A stretch of 21,793 nt of DNA. It comes from an uncultured Candidatus Saccharibacteria bacterium (GTDB lineage Bacteria; Patescibacteriota; Saccharimonadia; Saccharimonadales; Saccharimonadaceae). The notes under the pieces were generated by a model that was not told the DNA's origin, did no database searches, and worked only from the letters and a program-made list of their open reading frames with translations. Shown piece by piece: positions 7,861 to 14,240 of the stretch (within the stretch, counting starts at the first letter, position 1; every line of letters starts with the position of its first letter). The DNA lies in assembly GCA_938042055.1 (NCBI GenBank), contig CALIRX010000037.1, forward strand, positions 1 through 21,793, in the 5' to 3' direction. The position numbers and the translations under genes are program-made.

Positions 7861-9372
7861 ATGACTAAGAAACACGCTTACATCACTACTGCTATTCCTT
7901 ACGTAAACGGCTTGCCACACGTTGGGCATGCTATGGATTATATGTTGGCAGACGTGTGGGCGCGTTATTCCAGACAAAACGGTCGTGAAGTTCGTTTTCA
8001 AGCTGGTGTGGATGAGCATGGCAATAAAATTGCCGCCAAAGCCGCCAGCCAAAATCAAACCCCTCAAGAATACGTCGATCGAACGCACGTCAATTTTAAG
8101 AAGATGATTGCTGAGCTGAATATTTCAGTGACGGATTTTATTCGAACAACTGACGCACATCACGTTGCTGCGGTGCAATATATTTGGCAGAAACTCGTTG
8201 AGGCTGGTTACATTTACAAAGGTTCATATGAAGGCTGGTATTGTCAGGGGTGCGAAGCTTTTGTTACGGATAAAGAAGCTGCTGATAATAATGGGGTTTG
8301 TCCAGATCACCAGACGCCTTATCAGCGTTTGAGTGAGGAAAATTACTATTTTAAGACCAGTGCTTTTTCGGACAATATTCGTCAGGCAATTGAGTCAAAT
8401 AAAATGAGAATCGTGCCTGAATTCCGTAAAAAAGAGTTTTTGGAATTGATGAAAGATGGTTTGAAAGATGTGTCGGTTTCTCGTCCGCGTAAAAATCTTA
8501 GCTGGGGTGTGCCAGTTCCTGGCGATGATAATCAAGTCATGTACGTTTGGCTGGATGCTTTGAGCAATTACATTACGGTTATTGGTTATCCTGATCGTCC
8601 AGAAGAGTGGCAATCTTTTTGGCCGGCTGACGTGCAAGTTATCGGCAAGGACATTCTTCGTTTCCACGCTGGTATTTGGCCAGCAATGCTCATGGCGCTA
8701 GATTTGCCGCTTCCGAAAGTATTGCTTGTTCATGGATTTATCAATTCTGGCGGAATGAAAATGGCAAAGAGTCTCGGAAATGGTGTTGGTCCAGCCGATA
8801 TTATTCCAGATTATGGCGCCGAGGCGTTTCGATATTATTTCTTGCGTCACGTACCAACGCAAGATGACGGCGACTTTACTTGGGAAAAGTTTGAAGCTGC
8901 GTATAATGGTGAGCTTGGCAATGATTTGGGTAATTTGGTTCAGCGAGTCGCTAAAATGGTGCAGAGTTATCAAGCTGGCGTTATTGGCGATGCTCCACAA
9001 TCAGAACACGATATGGGACCGTATCGTCAGGCAATGGAAAGCTATATGTTCGATCAAGCAATGGACGAAATTTGGCTAATTGTTCGCTCTTTGAATCAAT
9101 ATATTGAGCGAGTTCAACCATGGCAAGTTGCTAAAAATCGTGATAAAGATCCAGAAGCAGAGTCGCATTTGAGTGAGATCTTGGCGCACGCTTGTGGCAC
9201 ATTATTGCAAGTGTCTGACATGCTTCGTCCATTTATGCCGCAAACCGCCGAGAAAATTCATGATATGTTTGCTAGCGGTGTCGTGCCGTCAGAATTGACG
9301 CCTTTGTTCCCGCGCAAATATATTCATACGCCAGATCCACGTGCTCCGAAAACAGAATCTCAGGTTAAATAG
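7861..9372 (+). CDS. metG: Methionyl-tRNA synthetase
   Basis: This class I aminoacyl-tRNA synthetase charges elongator and initiator tRNA-Met. The 503-residue protein starts MTKKHAYITTAIPYVNG. The HIGH signature appears as HVGH at 20-23 and KMSKS as KMAKS at 300-304. A zinc knuckle is suggested by Cys128, Cys131, Cys147 and His150. The WLDALSNYITVIGY segment near the end of the catalytic part and the helical anticodon-binding domain (PWQVAKNRD and on) are present. There is no C-terminal EMAP/Trbp-like tRNA-binding domain, so it is the short form. It is followed after 3 bases by tatD, the same pair as in Bacillus and mycobacteria, so the two are probably one operon. Confidence 0.97.
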   Translation: MTKKHAYITTAIPYVNGLPHVGHAMDYMLADVWARYSRQNGREVRFQAGVDEHGNKIAAKAASQNQTPQEYVDRTHVNFKKMIAELNISVTDFIRTTDAHHVAAVQYIWQKLVEAGYIYKGSYEGWYCQGCEAFVTDKEAADNNGVCPDHQTPYQRLSEENYYFKTSAFSDNIRQAIESNKMRIVPEFRKKEFLELMKDGLKDVSVSRPRKNLSWGVPVPGDDNQVMYVWLDALSNYITVIGYPDRPEEWQSFWPADVQVIGKDILRFHAGIWPAMLMALDLPLPKVLLVHGFINSGGMKMAKSLGNGVGPADIIPDYGAEAFRYYFLRHVPTQDDGDFTWEKFEAAYNGELGNDLGNLVQRVAKMVQSYQAGVIGDAPQSEHDMGPYRQAMESYMFDQAMDEIWLIVRSLNQYIERVQPWQVAKNRDKDPEAESHLSEILAHACGTLLQVSDMLRPFMPQTAEKIHDMFASGVVPSELTPLFPRKYIHTPDPRAPKTESQVK

Positions 9373-9375
9373 TTT

Positions 9376-10194
9376 ATGATTGAGGCTGATAAGAAAAGTG
9401 CGACTGAGGGTTTACGTCTGATAGATTCGCATTGTCATTTGCACGATACGGAATTTTTTACGGACAATCGCGAGCAATTTTACAAAGAAACGGTCGAGGC
9501 GAATATTGGCATGATTTGTGTCGGTACTGACCAGCGAAGTAGTCGTCAAGCCGTGGAATTTGCCGCGAATCATAAGTTTACTTGGGCGGCAATTGGCGTT
9601 CATCCACACGACACGAAAGATGGCTGGGGAGATGTCAAAACTTTACTGGAGAATAAGACGGAAAATTCTCCGATTGTGGCAATTGGTGAAATTGGGCTTG
9701 ATTATTATTACAATAACAGTTCGCGGGAAACACAAATTGAGGGCTTAGAAGCGCAACTTCAAATGGCGATTGATTACAATTTGCCAGTAAGTTTTCATGT
9801 TCGCGATGGTGCCGCAGGTCAACCGTCGGTTTGGGATGATTTTTGGCCAATCTTCGATAATTTTCCTGGGCTTCGCGGCGTGTTGCATAGTTTTACAGAT
9901 ACGCGTGAAAATTTGGAAAAAGGTTTTTCGCGAAATTTGTACGTTGGACTTAATGGAATTAGTACGTTCACAAAGGATCAACTGCAGAAAGAATTGTTCG
10001 CTTCAATTCCGCTGGAGCGATTATTGCTAGAAACTGACGCGCCATTCTTGACACCAGCGCCGTTTCGTGGTAATATAAACAAGCCAGAATATGTGAGATT
10101 AGTGGCTGAATATTGGGTGAAGCAGCGAAATATTGATTTTGATGTTTTAAGCCAAGCTACTCTTCACAACACACAAGAACTTTTTGGCATTTGA
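9376..10194 (+). CDS. tatD: TatD-family metal-dependent deoxyribonuclease
   Basis: This 272-residue TIM-barrel hydrolase of the amidohydrolase superfamily probably acts as a 3'-5' exonuclease or D-aminoacyl-tRNA/DNA quality-control enzyme. The metal ligands are visible: DSHCHLHD gives His19 and His21, AIGEIGLDYY gives Glu105, and SFHVRDG, LHSFTD and ETDAPFLTP supply further histidines and Asp221. GVHPHD is also conserved. The extra N-terminal residues before LIDSHCHL are short. It lies 3 bases after metG and its stop overlaps the upstream edge of the next small frame. The ATG at 9376 has no evident Shine-Dalgarno sequence. Confidence 0.93.
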   Translation: MIEADKKSATEGLRLIDSHCHLHDTEFFTDNREQFYKETVEANIGMICVGTDQRSSRQAVEFAANHKFTWAAIGVHPHDTKDGWGDVKTLLENKTENSPIVAIGEIGLDYYYNNSSRETQIEGLEAQLQMAIDYNLPVSFHVRDGAAGQPSVWDDFWPIFDNFPGLRGVLHSFTDTRENLEKGFSRNLYVGLNGISTFTKDQLQKELFASIPLERLLLETDAPFLTPAPFRGNINKPEYVRLVAEYWVKQRNIDFDVLSQATLHNTQELFGI

Positions 10195-10205
10195 AAGTGG
10201 AGAAA

Positions 10206-10493
10206 ATGAGTAGTACGCCGGAATGTGTTACGAAGACACCTGAAATTGAAGCTCGCGAAGCAGTTAACGCTGCTTTTCCTGATTGTGCAAAAAATAATAT
10301 TAACACTGATTCTAATCTGAAATTTGGTAAGGTTGCGATTAATCAAAAACCTATTGAAAATAATGCCAAGAGCTCTTTTGCTGATTATAGAAATAAGCTT
10401 AATAATCTCGACGCTTATCCTACTAAAATTCCGTTGGAAATTGGTAATTTGTTGGCAGAGCTTCGCAAAGCTAAAGCTAATGAGGTGCAATAA
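10206..10493 (+). CDS. Small hypothetical protein
   Basis: I do not recognise this 95-residue polar protein. It begins MSSTPECVTKTPEIEAREA and ends in a predicted helix (KIPLEIGNLLAELRKAKANEV). No signal peptide or membrane helix is seen. ATG 10206 is preferred, with GGAG just upstream although its spacing is short; an in-frame TTG at 10191 would overlap the tatD stop by 4 bases and is the alternative. The stop abuts the GTG of the next gene, so the two are almost certainly cotranslated and may act together. Its place between tatD and a cysteine desulfurase does not by itself define a function. Confidence 0.65.
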   Translation: MSSTPECVTKTPEIEAREAVNAAFPDCAKNNINTDSNLKFGKVAINQKPIENNAKSSFADYRNKLNNLDAYPTKIPLEIGNLLAELRKAKANEVQ

Positions 10494-10931
10494 GTGACTA
10501 AGTTTTTGAAAAAAGTACGAAGTTTGGTTTTTGCTGATGATAGTGATGCGGTGTCTTTATTGAAATTTCGTAAAAAAGATCGCCCATTAAAGAAATTTAC
10601 CGAGCGCGAGCTAATCCAATTGGAAAGTGAAATTGGCGCAACAATTTTTGGCGATAAGCCGGCGTATGTTGCGCGACGAGAATTTTTTAATTTAGATAAA
10701 GATACTTGGATTTGGTATGAAGAAGTTGCTGACGGTAAGGGTGGCCGGCAAGAATTGACGACGCGTTATGAAGTGCAGCCAAAGGGAATTTTGAAGATTC
10801 AGCCGAATTATCGCTATAGTTACTTGGAGGGCGACGAGCTTCAGAATTTTGTCTTGGCAACTAAGGAATATTACGAGCGAGTTTCTCGGCAATTATATAA
10901 GAAAGATCCGCAAACCGGTCGGCCGCTTTGA
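10494..10931 (+). CDS. Conserved-looking hypothetical protein (145 aa)
   Basis: The family is not recognised. The protein is soluble and basic at its N-terminus (MTKFLKKVRSLVF), with a central Trp/Tyr-rich block (DKDTWIWYEEVADGKGG then TTRYEVQPKGILKIQPNYR). It ends in a helix (DELQNFVLATKEYYERVSRQL), suggesting a compact alpha/beta domain. The GTG start is supported by GAGGTG at 10482-10487, 6 bases upstream, and directly follows the stop of the preceding gene. The TGA stop forms part of the next gene's promoter. It may be a lineage-specific CPR protein; no role is proposed. Confidence 0.8.
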   Translation: MTKFLKKVRSLVFADDSDAVSLLKFRKKDRPLKKFTERELIQLESEIGATIFGDKPAYVARREFFNLDKDTWIWYEEVADGKGGRQELTTRYEVQPKGILKIQPNYRYSYLEGDELQNFVLATKEYYERVSRQLYKKDPQTGRPL

Positions 10932-10937
10932 TATAAT
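10929..10937 (+). promoter_or_regulatory. Extended -10 promoter of the cysteine desulfurase, predicted leaderless
   Basis: TGATATAAT is a perfect extended -10 whose TGA is the stop codon of the upstream gene. The hexamer ends 7 bases before the GTG at 10944, so the mRNA should start at or next to that GTG. The intervening bases are only A's, with no ribosome binding site. Confidence 0.7.
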
Positions 10938-10943
10938 AAAAAA

Positions 10944-12101
10944 GTGAATAAAGACTATATTTATCTTGATCATGCTGCTGCCACGCCAATGGATCCGTTG
11001 GTGGTTGAGGCAATGTTGCCATATTTTTCTGAAAAGTTTTTCAATCCGTCTAGTCCGTACGCTCCGGCAATATTTACAAAGCGTGAATATCAAGACGCGA
11101 AGGCTCGGCTGGCGCGCTGCTTGGGTGTGATGGCTGATGAATTGATAATGACAGCTGGAGCAACTGAGTCTGTCAATTTAGCGTTTAATGTGGCAAATGG
11201 CGTAAGTCTAATTTCGGCAATTGAGCATGATTCGGTGATTAATTCCGCAAAAGCGCGTTCGGAAGTGAAGCTTATTCCGCCAATGAAAAATGGACGAATA
11301 GACCCGAACACGGTTAAAAAAATGTTAACGCCAGATGTTGGATTTGTTAGTATTGCGCTGGTGAATCATGAGCTGGGCTACATTCAACCGATTGAAGAAA
11401 TTGCGGAAATTGTAAAAGCTGAGCGGCTCAGGCGTCAAGAAAATGGCGAATCTTTACCATTGATTTTTCACACTGATGCTTCGCAGGCGGCGGCTCTAAT
11501 TGATGTGAAAATTAAAAGGCTGGGCGTTGATTTATTGACATTGTCTGCGGCAAAAGTTTACGGTCCAAAGCAAGTTGGTTTATTGTGGGTGCGACCTGGT
11601 GTTACGCTGAAAGCTAATATTTTTGGTGGCGGTCAAGAATTGGGTCTGCGCAGTGGAACTGAAAACGTTGCTGGCGTAGTTGGTTTTGCGACGGCTTTGG
11701 AATTGGCACAAAAACGACGTTCTGCTGAAGTGAAGCGACTGCGAAAGTTGCGGGAAGAGTTGATAAAAGATTTGAAGCAAGCTTTTCCTGATATGTTGAT
11801 ATCGTCAGATATGAAAAAAAGTTTGGTGAGTTTTTTGAATATATCATTTTCTGGAATTGACGCTGAAAGATTGGTGTTTTTGTTAGAATCTCGTGGAGTT
11901 CTAGTGGCTACGGGTAGTGCTTGCGCGGCTAATTCTGGAACGCGTTCTCATGTACTAGCGAGTGTTGGTCTGAGCGAATCAGAGATTGACGGAAGTCTAA
12001 GGCTTACCTTAGGAAAGCTGAACAATGATGAGAATATAAAGCGAGCTGGCGAATTTATCATCGAAGCTGTGCAAGCGGAAATGAAGAGGACTCGTCGATG
12101 A
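10944..12101 (+). CDS. Cysteine desulfurase (IscS/NifS family)
   Basis: This PLP enzyme would convert cysteine to alanine and pass the sulfur on as a persulfide. Its length of 385 residues is normal. Landmarks are YLDHAAATP at the N-terminus, His95 in IEHDSV (the PLP-stacking His), Asp178 and Gln181 in HTDASQAA, Lys204 (Schiff-base Lys) in SAAKVYGPK, RSGTENVAG, and catalytic Cys327 in GSACAANSG. One oddity is that the usual SxHKxxGPKG reads SAAKVYGPKQ. The His before the Lys, which helps hold the PLP phosphate in IscS, is Ala203, and the final Gly is Gln. It shares an ATGA overlap with the next gene, and mnmA follows. The likely job is sulfur supply for tRNA 2-thiouridine, like Bacillus YrvO. 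No Fe-S scaffold gene is in the window. Confidence 0.92.
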   Translation: MNKDYIYLDHAAATPMDPLVVEAMLPYFSEKFFNPSSPYAPAIFTKREYQDAKARLARCLGVMADELIMTAGATESVNLAFNVANGVSLISAIEHDSVINSAKARSEVKLIPPMKNGRIDPNTVKKMLTPDVGFVSIALVNHELGYIQPIEEIAEIVKAERLRRQENGESLPLIFHTDASQAAALIDVKIKRLGVDLLTLSAAKVYGPKQVGLLWVRPGVTLKANIFGGGQELGLRSGTENVAGVVGFATALELAQKRRSAEVKRLRKLREELIKDLKQAFPDMLISSDMKKSLVSFLNISFSGIDAERLVFLLESRGVLVATGSACAANSGTRSHVLASVGLSESEIDGSLRLTLGKLNNDENIKRAGEFIIEAVQAEMKRTRR

Positions 12102-12694
12102 TCCATAAACTAGTTGGCTTGATTATTTTTGCTGCTTTGGTGATTTTTGGGCTTAGCGCATATTTGTCACCGAATGATTTAGGAAAATGTCAAAGCGTGG
12201 GCGAAGGCGATTGTCGTAAGGCTGATGCAATAGTTGTTGTCAGCGGTGGCGATACAAATGCGCGGACTGACGAGGCTATTAAACTGTATAAAGAAGGTTG
12301 GGCGCCAGTGATTGTTGTGTCGGGCGCGGCGGCCGATAAAACTGGTCCGTCCAACGCTAAGGCTATGTATCAGCGAGCGATTAATAGCGGCGTTCCTGAG
12401 AAAGCTATTGTTATGGACGAGTCTTCCGAGACGACTAGACAAAACGCCACTGAGGTGAAGAAAATTGTCGATTCGAGAAAAATTGAAGATGTGATTTTGG
12501 TGACGAGTGGATATCATATGCGTCGGGCGCAACTCGAATTTTCAGCGCAATTTAACGATGTCAAAATCCGGAGCCATCCTGTCGCTTCTGATAAAAACTG
12601 GAATTCGTGGTGGTGGTTGACGCCGTGGGGCTGGTGGTTGGCAATGGGTGAGTTAATGAGAATTGGGCTATTCGCCCTGGGGTTGTCCAGATGA
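12098..12694 (+). CDS. YdcF/SanA-like DUF218 membrane protein
   Basis: The 198-residue protein has an N-terminal membrane helix (about 5-24) and then a Rossmann-like DUF218 domain. ADAIVVVSGG at 42-51, VIVVSGAA near 71-78, ESSETTRQNA near 108-117 and VTSGYHMRRA near 135-144 are the family signatures. The family includes ElyC and SanA, linked to envelope integrity, but a biochemical activity is not settled. The C-terminal stretch is Trp-rich and hydrophobic (WNSWWWLTPWGWWLAMGE and on), perhaps re-entering the membrane. ATGA overlaps on both sides tie it translationally to the cysteine desulfurase and mnmA. Its presence between two sulfur-relay genes is unexpected and may be only operon packing. 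Confidence 0.88.
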   Translation: MIHKLVGLIIFAALVIFGLSAYLSPNDLGKCQSVGEGDCRKADAIVVVSGGDTNARTDEAIKLYKEGWAPVIVVSGAAADKTGPSNAKAMYQRAINSGVPEKAIVMDESSETTRQNATEVKKIVDSRKIEDVILVTSGYHMRRAQLEFSAQFNDVKIRSHPVASDKNWNSWWWLTPWGWWLAMGELMRIGLFALGLSR

Positions 12695-13743
12695 GCAAGA
12701 AAGTTTTTGTTGGAATGTCGGGCGGTGTAGATTCCTCTGTGGCCGCGGCACTTTTGGTTGAGCAGGGTTACGATGTAACGGGTGTTTATATGAAAAACTG
12801 GTCGGAAGATCTTCCTGGAATGCATTGTCCGTGGGCGGAAGATGTTGCTGACGCCAAGCGTGTGGCAGTTGGCTTGGGTATTGATTTTCGAGTTTTTGAT
12901 TTCCAGAAAGAATATAAGCAAAACGTTGTCGATTACATGATTCGCGAATATCAAGCGGGCCGCACGCCAAACCCAGATATTATGTGTAATCAAGAAGTGA
13001 AGTTTAAGATATTTTTGGAGGCTTCGTTGGCGGCTGGAGCGGATTATATCGCGACAGGGCATTATGCGCGTGTTGCTCATGAATCGTCTTCGTCGGCTAA
13101 ATTATTACGCGCTCGTGATAGTAATAAAGACCAAACGTATTTTTTATATAGAGTGACTTCGGAGGCTTTATCAAAAACCATATTTCCGTTGGGCGATTTC
13201 ACGAAAGCGGAAGTTCGCGAAATGGCGAAAGAACGTGGTTTGTGGACGGCTAGTAAAAAGGAATCGATGGGAATTTGTTTTGTTGGGCAAGTTGGAATTC
13301 GTGAGTTTTTGTCGGAATATATTAAAACTGCGCCGGGAAATATCATTGATCAGCAGACGGGATCTGTCGTCGGTAAACATGACGGCGCAATTTTCTATAC
13401 ACTCGGTCAGCGTCATGGGCTGAACGTCGGCGGAGGATTACCTTATTATGTTGTGGGCAAGGATATGGAGAAAAATGAGGTCTACGTGTCGCGATCAATT
13501 GACAATGAAAGTTTGTGGCGAAAAGAACTTAGATTGGTGGATATTCATTGGATTAGCCAAGCGCCGCATAAAGATAAGGATGTGCAAGTTCGGCTGCGTC
13601 ATCGAGGCGCTTTATTTGACGCGAAAATTGACGGAGATATTGTGCGTCTTTCTGCTTCGGAGCGTGCCGTAGCCGCGGGTCAATCTGCGGTAATATATGA
13701 CGGTGATGAATGTTTGGGTGGCGGAATCGTGAAAACAGATTGA
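12691..13743 (+). CDS. mnmA: tRNA-specific 2-thiouridylase MnmA
   Basis: MnmA adenylates and thiolates U34 of Lys, Glu and Gln tRNAs, taking sulfur from a cysteine desulfurase. The 350-residue protein has the PP-loop SGGVDSS at 10-16 and the catalytic pair Cys99 (NPDIMCNQEVKF) and Cys196 (GICFVG). It also shows the ATGHYAR and DQTYFLY substrate motifs and the C-terminal YTLGQRHGL and beta-barrel region. It overlaps the YdcF-like gene by ATGA and completes an operon with the cysteine desulfurase, its plausible sulfur donor. Its TGA stop lies within the -35 of the rpsP promoter. Confidence 0.97.
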   Translation: MSKKVFVGMSGGVDSSVAAALLVEQGYDVTGVYMKNWSEDLPGMHCPWAEDVADAKRVAVGLGIDFRVFDFQKEYKQNVVDYMIREYQAGRTPNPDIMCNQEVKFKIFLEASLAAGADYIATGHYARVAHESSSSAKLLRARDSNKDQTYFLYRVTSEALSKTIFPLGDFTKAEVREMAKERGLWTASKKESMGICFVGQVGIREFLSEYIKTAPGNIIDQQTGSVVGKHDGAIFYTLGQRHGLNVGGGLPYYVVGKDMEKNEVYVSRSIDNESLWRKELRLVDIHWISQAPHKDKDVQVRLRHRGALFDAKIDGDIVRLSASERAVAAGQSAVIYDGDECLGGGIVKTD

Positions 13744-13768
13744 CGTTATAGGAAAAATAGTGTAAACT
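13740..13768 (+). promoter_or_regulatory. Sigma-70-type promoter of rpsP
   Basis: TTGACG at 13740-13745 and TAAACT at 13763-13768 are separated by exactly 17 bases. The -35 includes the TGA stop of mnmA. Transcription would begin near 13775, leaving a leader of about 45 bases with a Shine-Dalgarno AAGGAAG at 13803-13809. Confidence 0.6.
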
Positions 13769-13819
13769 GTTCTAAAGTAAGGAATAATAAAACGTAGAGT
13801 TAAAGGAAGAATTAATTTT

Positions 13820-14167
13820 ATGCTAGCAATTCGTTTGCAACGTTTGGGTCGCAAAGGTTATCCAGTATATCGCTTGGCGGTACAAGAAGCACATCGTCAC
13901 CCATCAAGCGGTCGTGTAGTCGCTTATGTAGGTAGCTACAATCCACACACTAAAGAATCAAATATCCAAGTTGAATTGGCTCAGAAATATTTGGACAATG
14001 GCGCACAGCCAACACCACGCGTAGTTAAGTTATTGAAAGAAGCTGGCGTTAAATTGCCAAAGTGGGTTAAGGAAGTCTCAGCTGACAAGCACAAAGCCAT
14101 CCGCAATCCAGAAAAACTTCGCAAGAATCAACCAAAAGAAGAGCCAGCTGAAGAAGTAGCTGAATAA
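13820..14167 (+). CDS. rpsP: 30S ribosomal protein bS16
   Basis: bS16 is a small-subunit protein that binds 16S rRNA early in assembly. The 115-residue sequence starts MLAIRLQRLGRKGYPVYRL and continues with RVVAYVGSYNPHTKES, then GAQPTPRVVKLLKEAG, all family features. The last ~30 residues are a Lys/Glu-rich tail beyond the usual ~85-residue core. It has its own promoter, a clear Shine-Dalgarno (AAGGAAG, about 10 bases from the ATG) and a strong terminator. It is therefore probably a single-gene unit, rather than part of the common rpsP-rimM-trmD operon. Confidence 0.96.
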   Translation: MLAIRLQRLGRKGYPVYRLAVQEAHRHPSSGRVVAYVGSYNPHTKESNIQVELAQKYLDNGAQPTPRVVKLLKEAGVKLPKWVKEVSADKHKAIRNPEKLRKNQPKEEPAEEVAE

Positions 14168-14195
14168 TCTGTTGAGATTGGTGATTTGATCTATA

Positions 14196-14224
14196 AACCC
14201 CATCTGTAAGGTGGGGTTATTTTA
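14196..14224 (+). terminator. Rho-independent terminator of rpsP
   Basis: AACCCCATC at 14196-14204 pairs with GGTGGGGTT at 14210-14218 (one T-G wobble, 5-base loop), followed by ATTTTAT. It lies 28 bases after the rpsP stop. The tail runs directly into the alaS promoter. Confidence 0.9.
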
Positions 14225-14233
14225 TGGTATAAT
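14225..14233 (+). promoter_or_regulatory. Extended -10 promoter of alaS, predicted leaderless
   Basis: TGGTATAAT is a perfect extended -10 that ends 8 bases before the ATG at 14241. An in-frame GTG at 14211 lies upstream, inside the terminator stem, and cannot be the start. Confidence 0.7.
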
Positions 14234-14240
14234 TACACTC

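Noticed and set aside
14211..14240. GTG start at 14211 for alaS
   Set aside because: It lies in the rpsP terminator stem and upstream of the alaS -10; the family N-terminus begins at ATG 14241.
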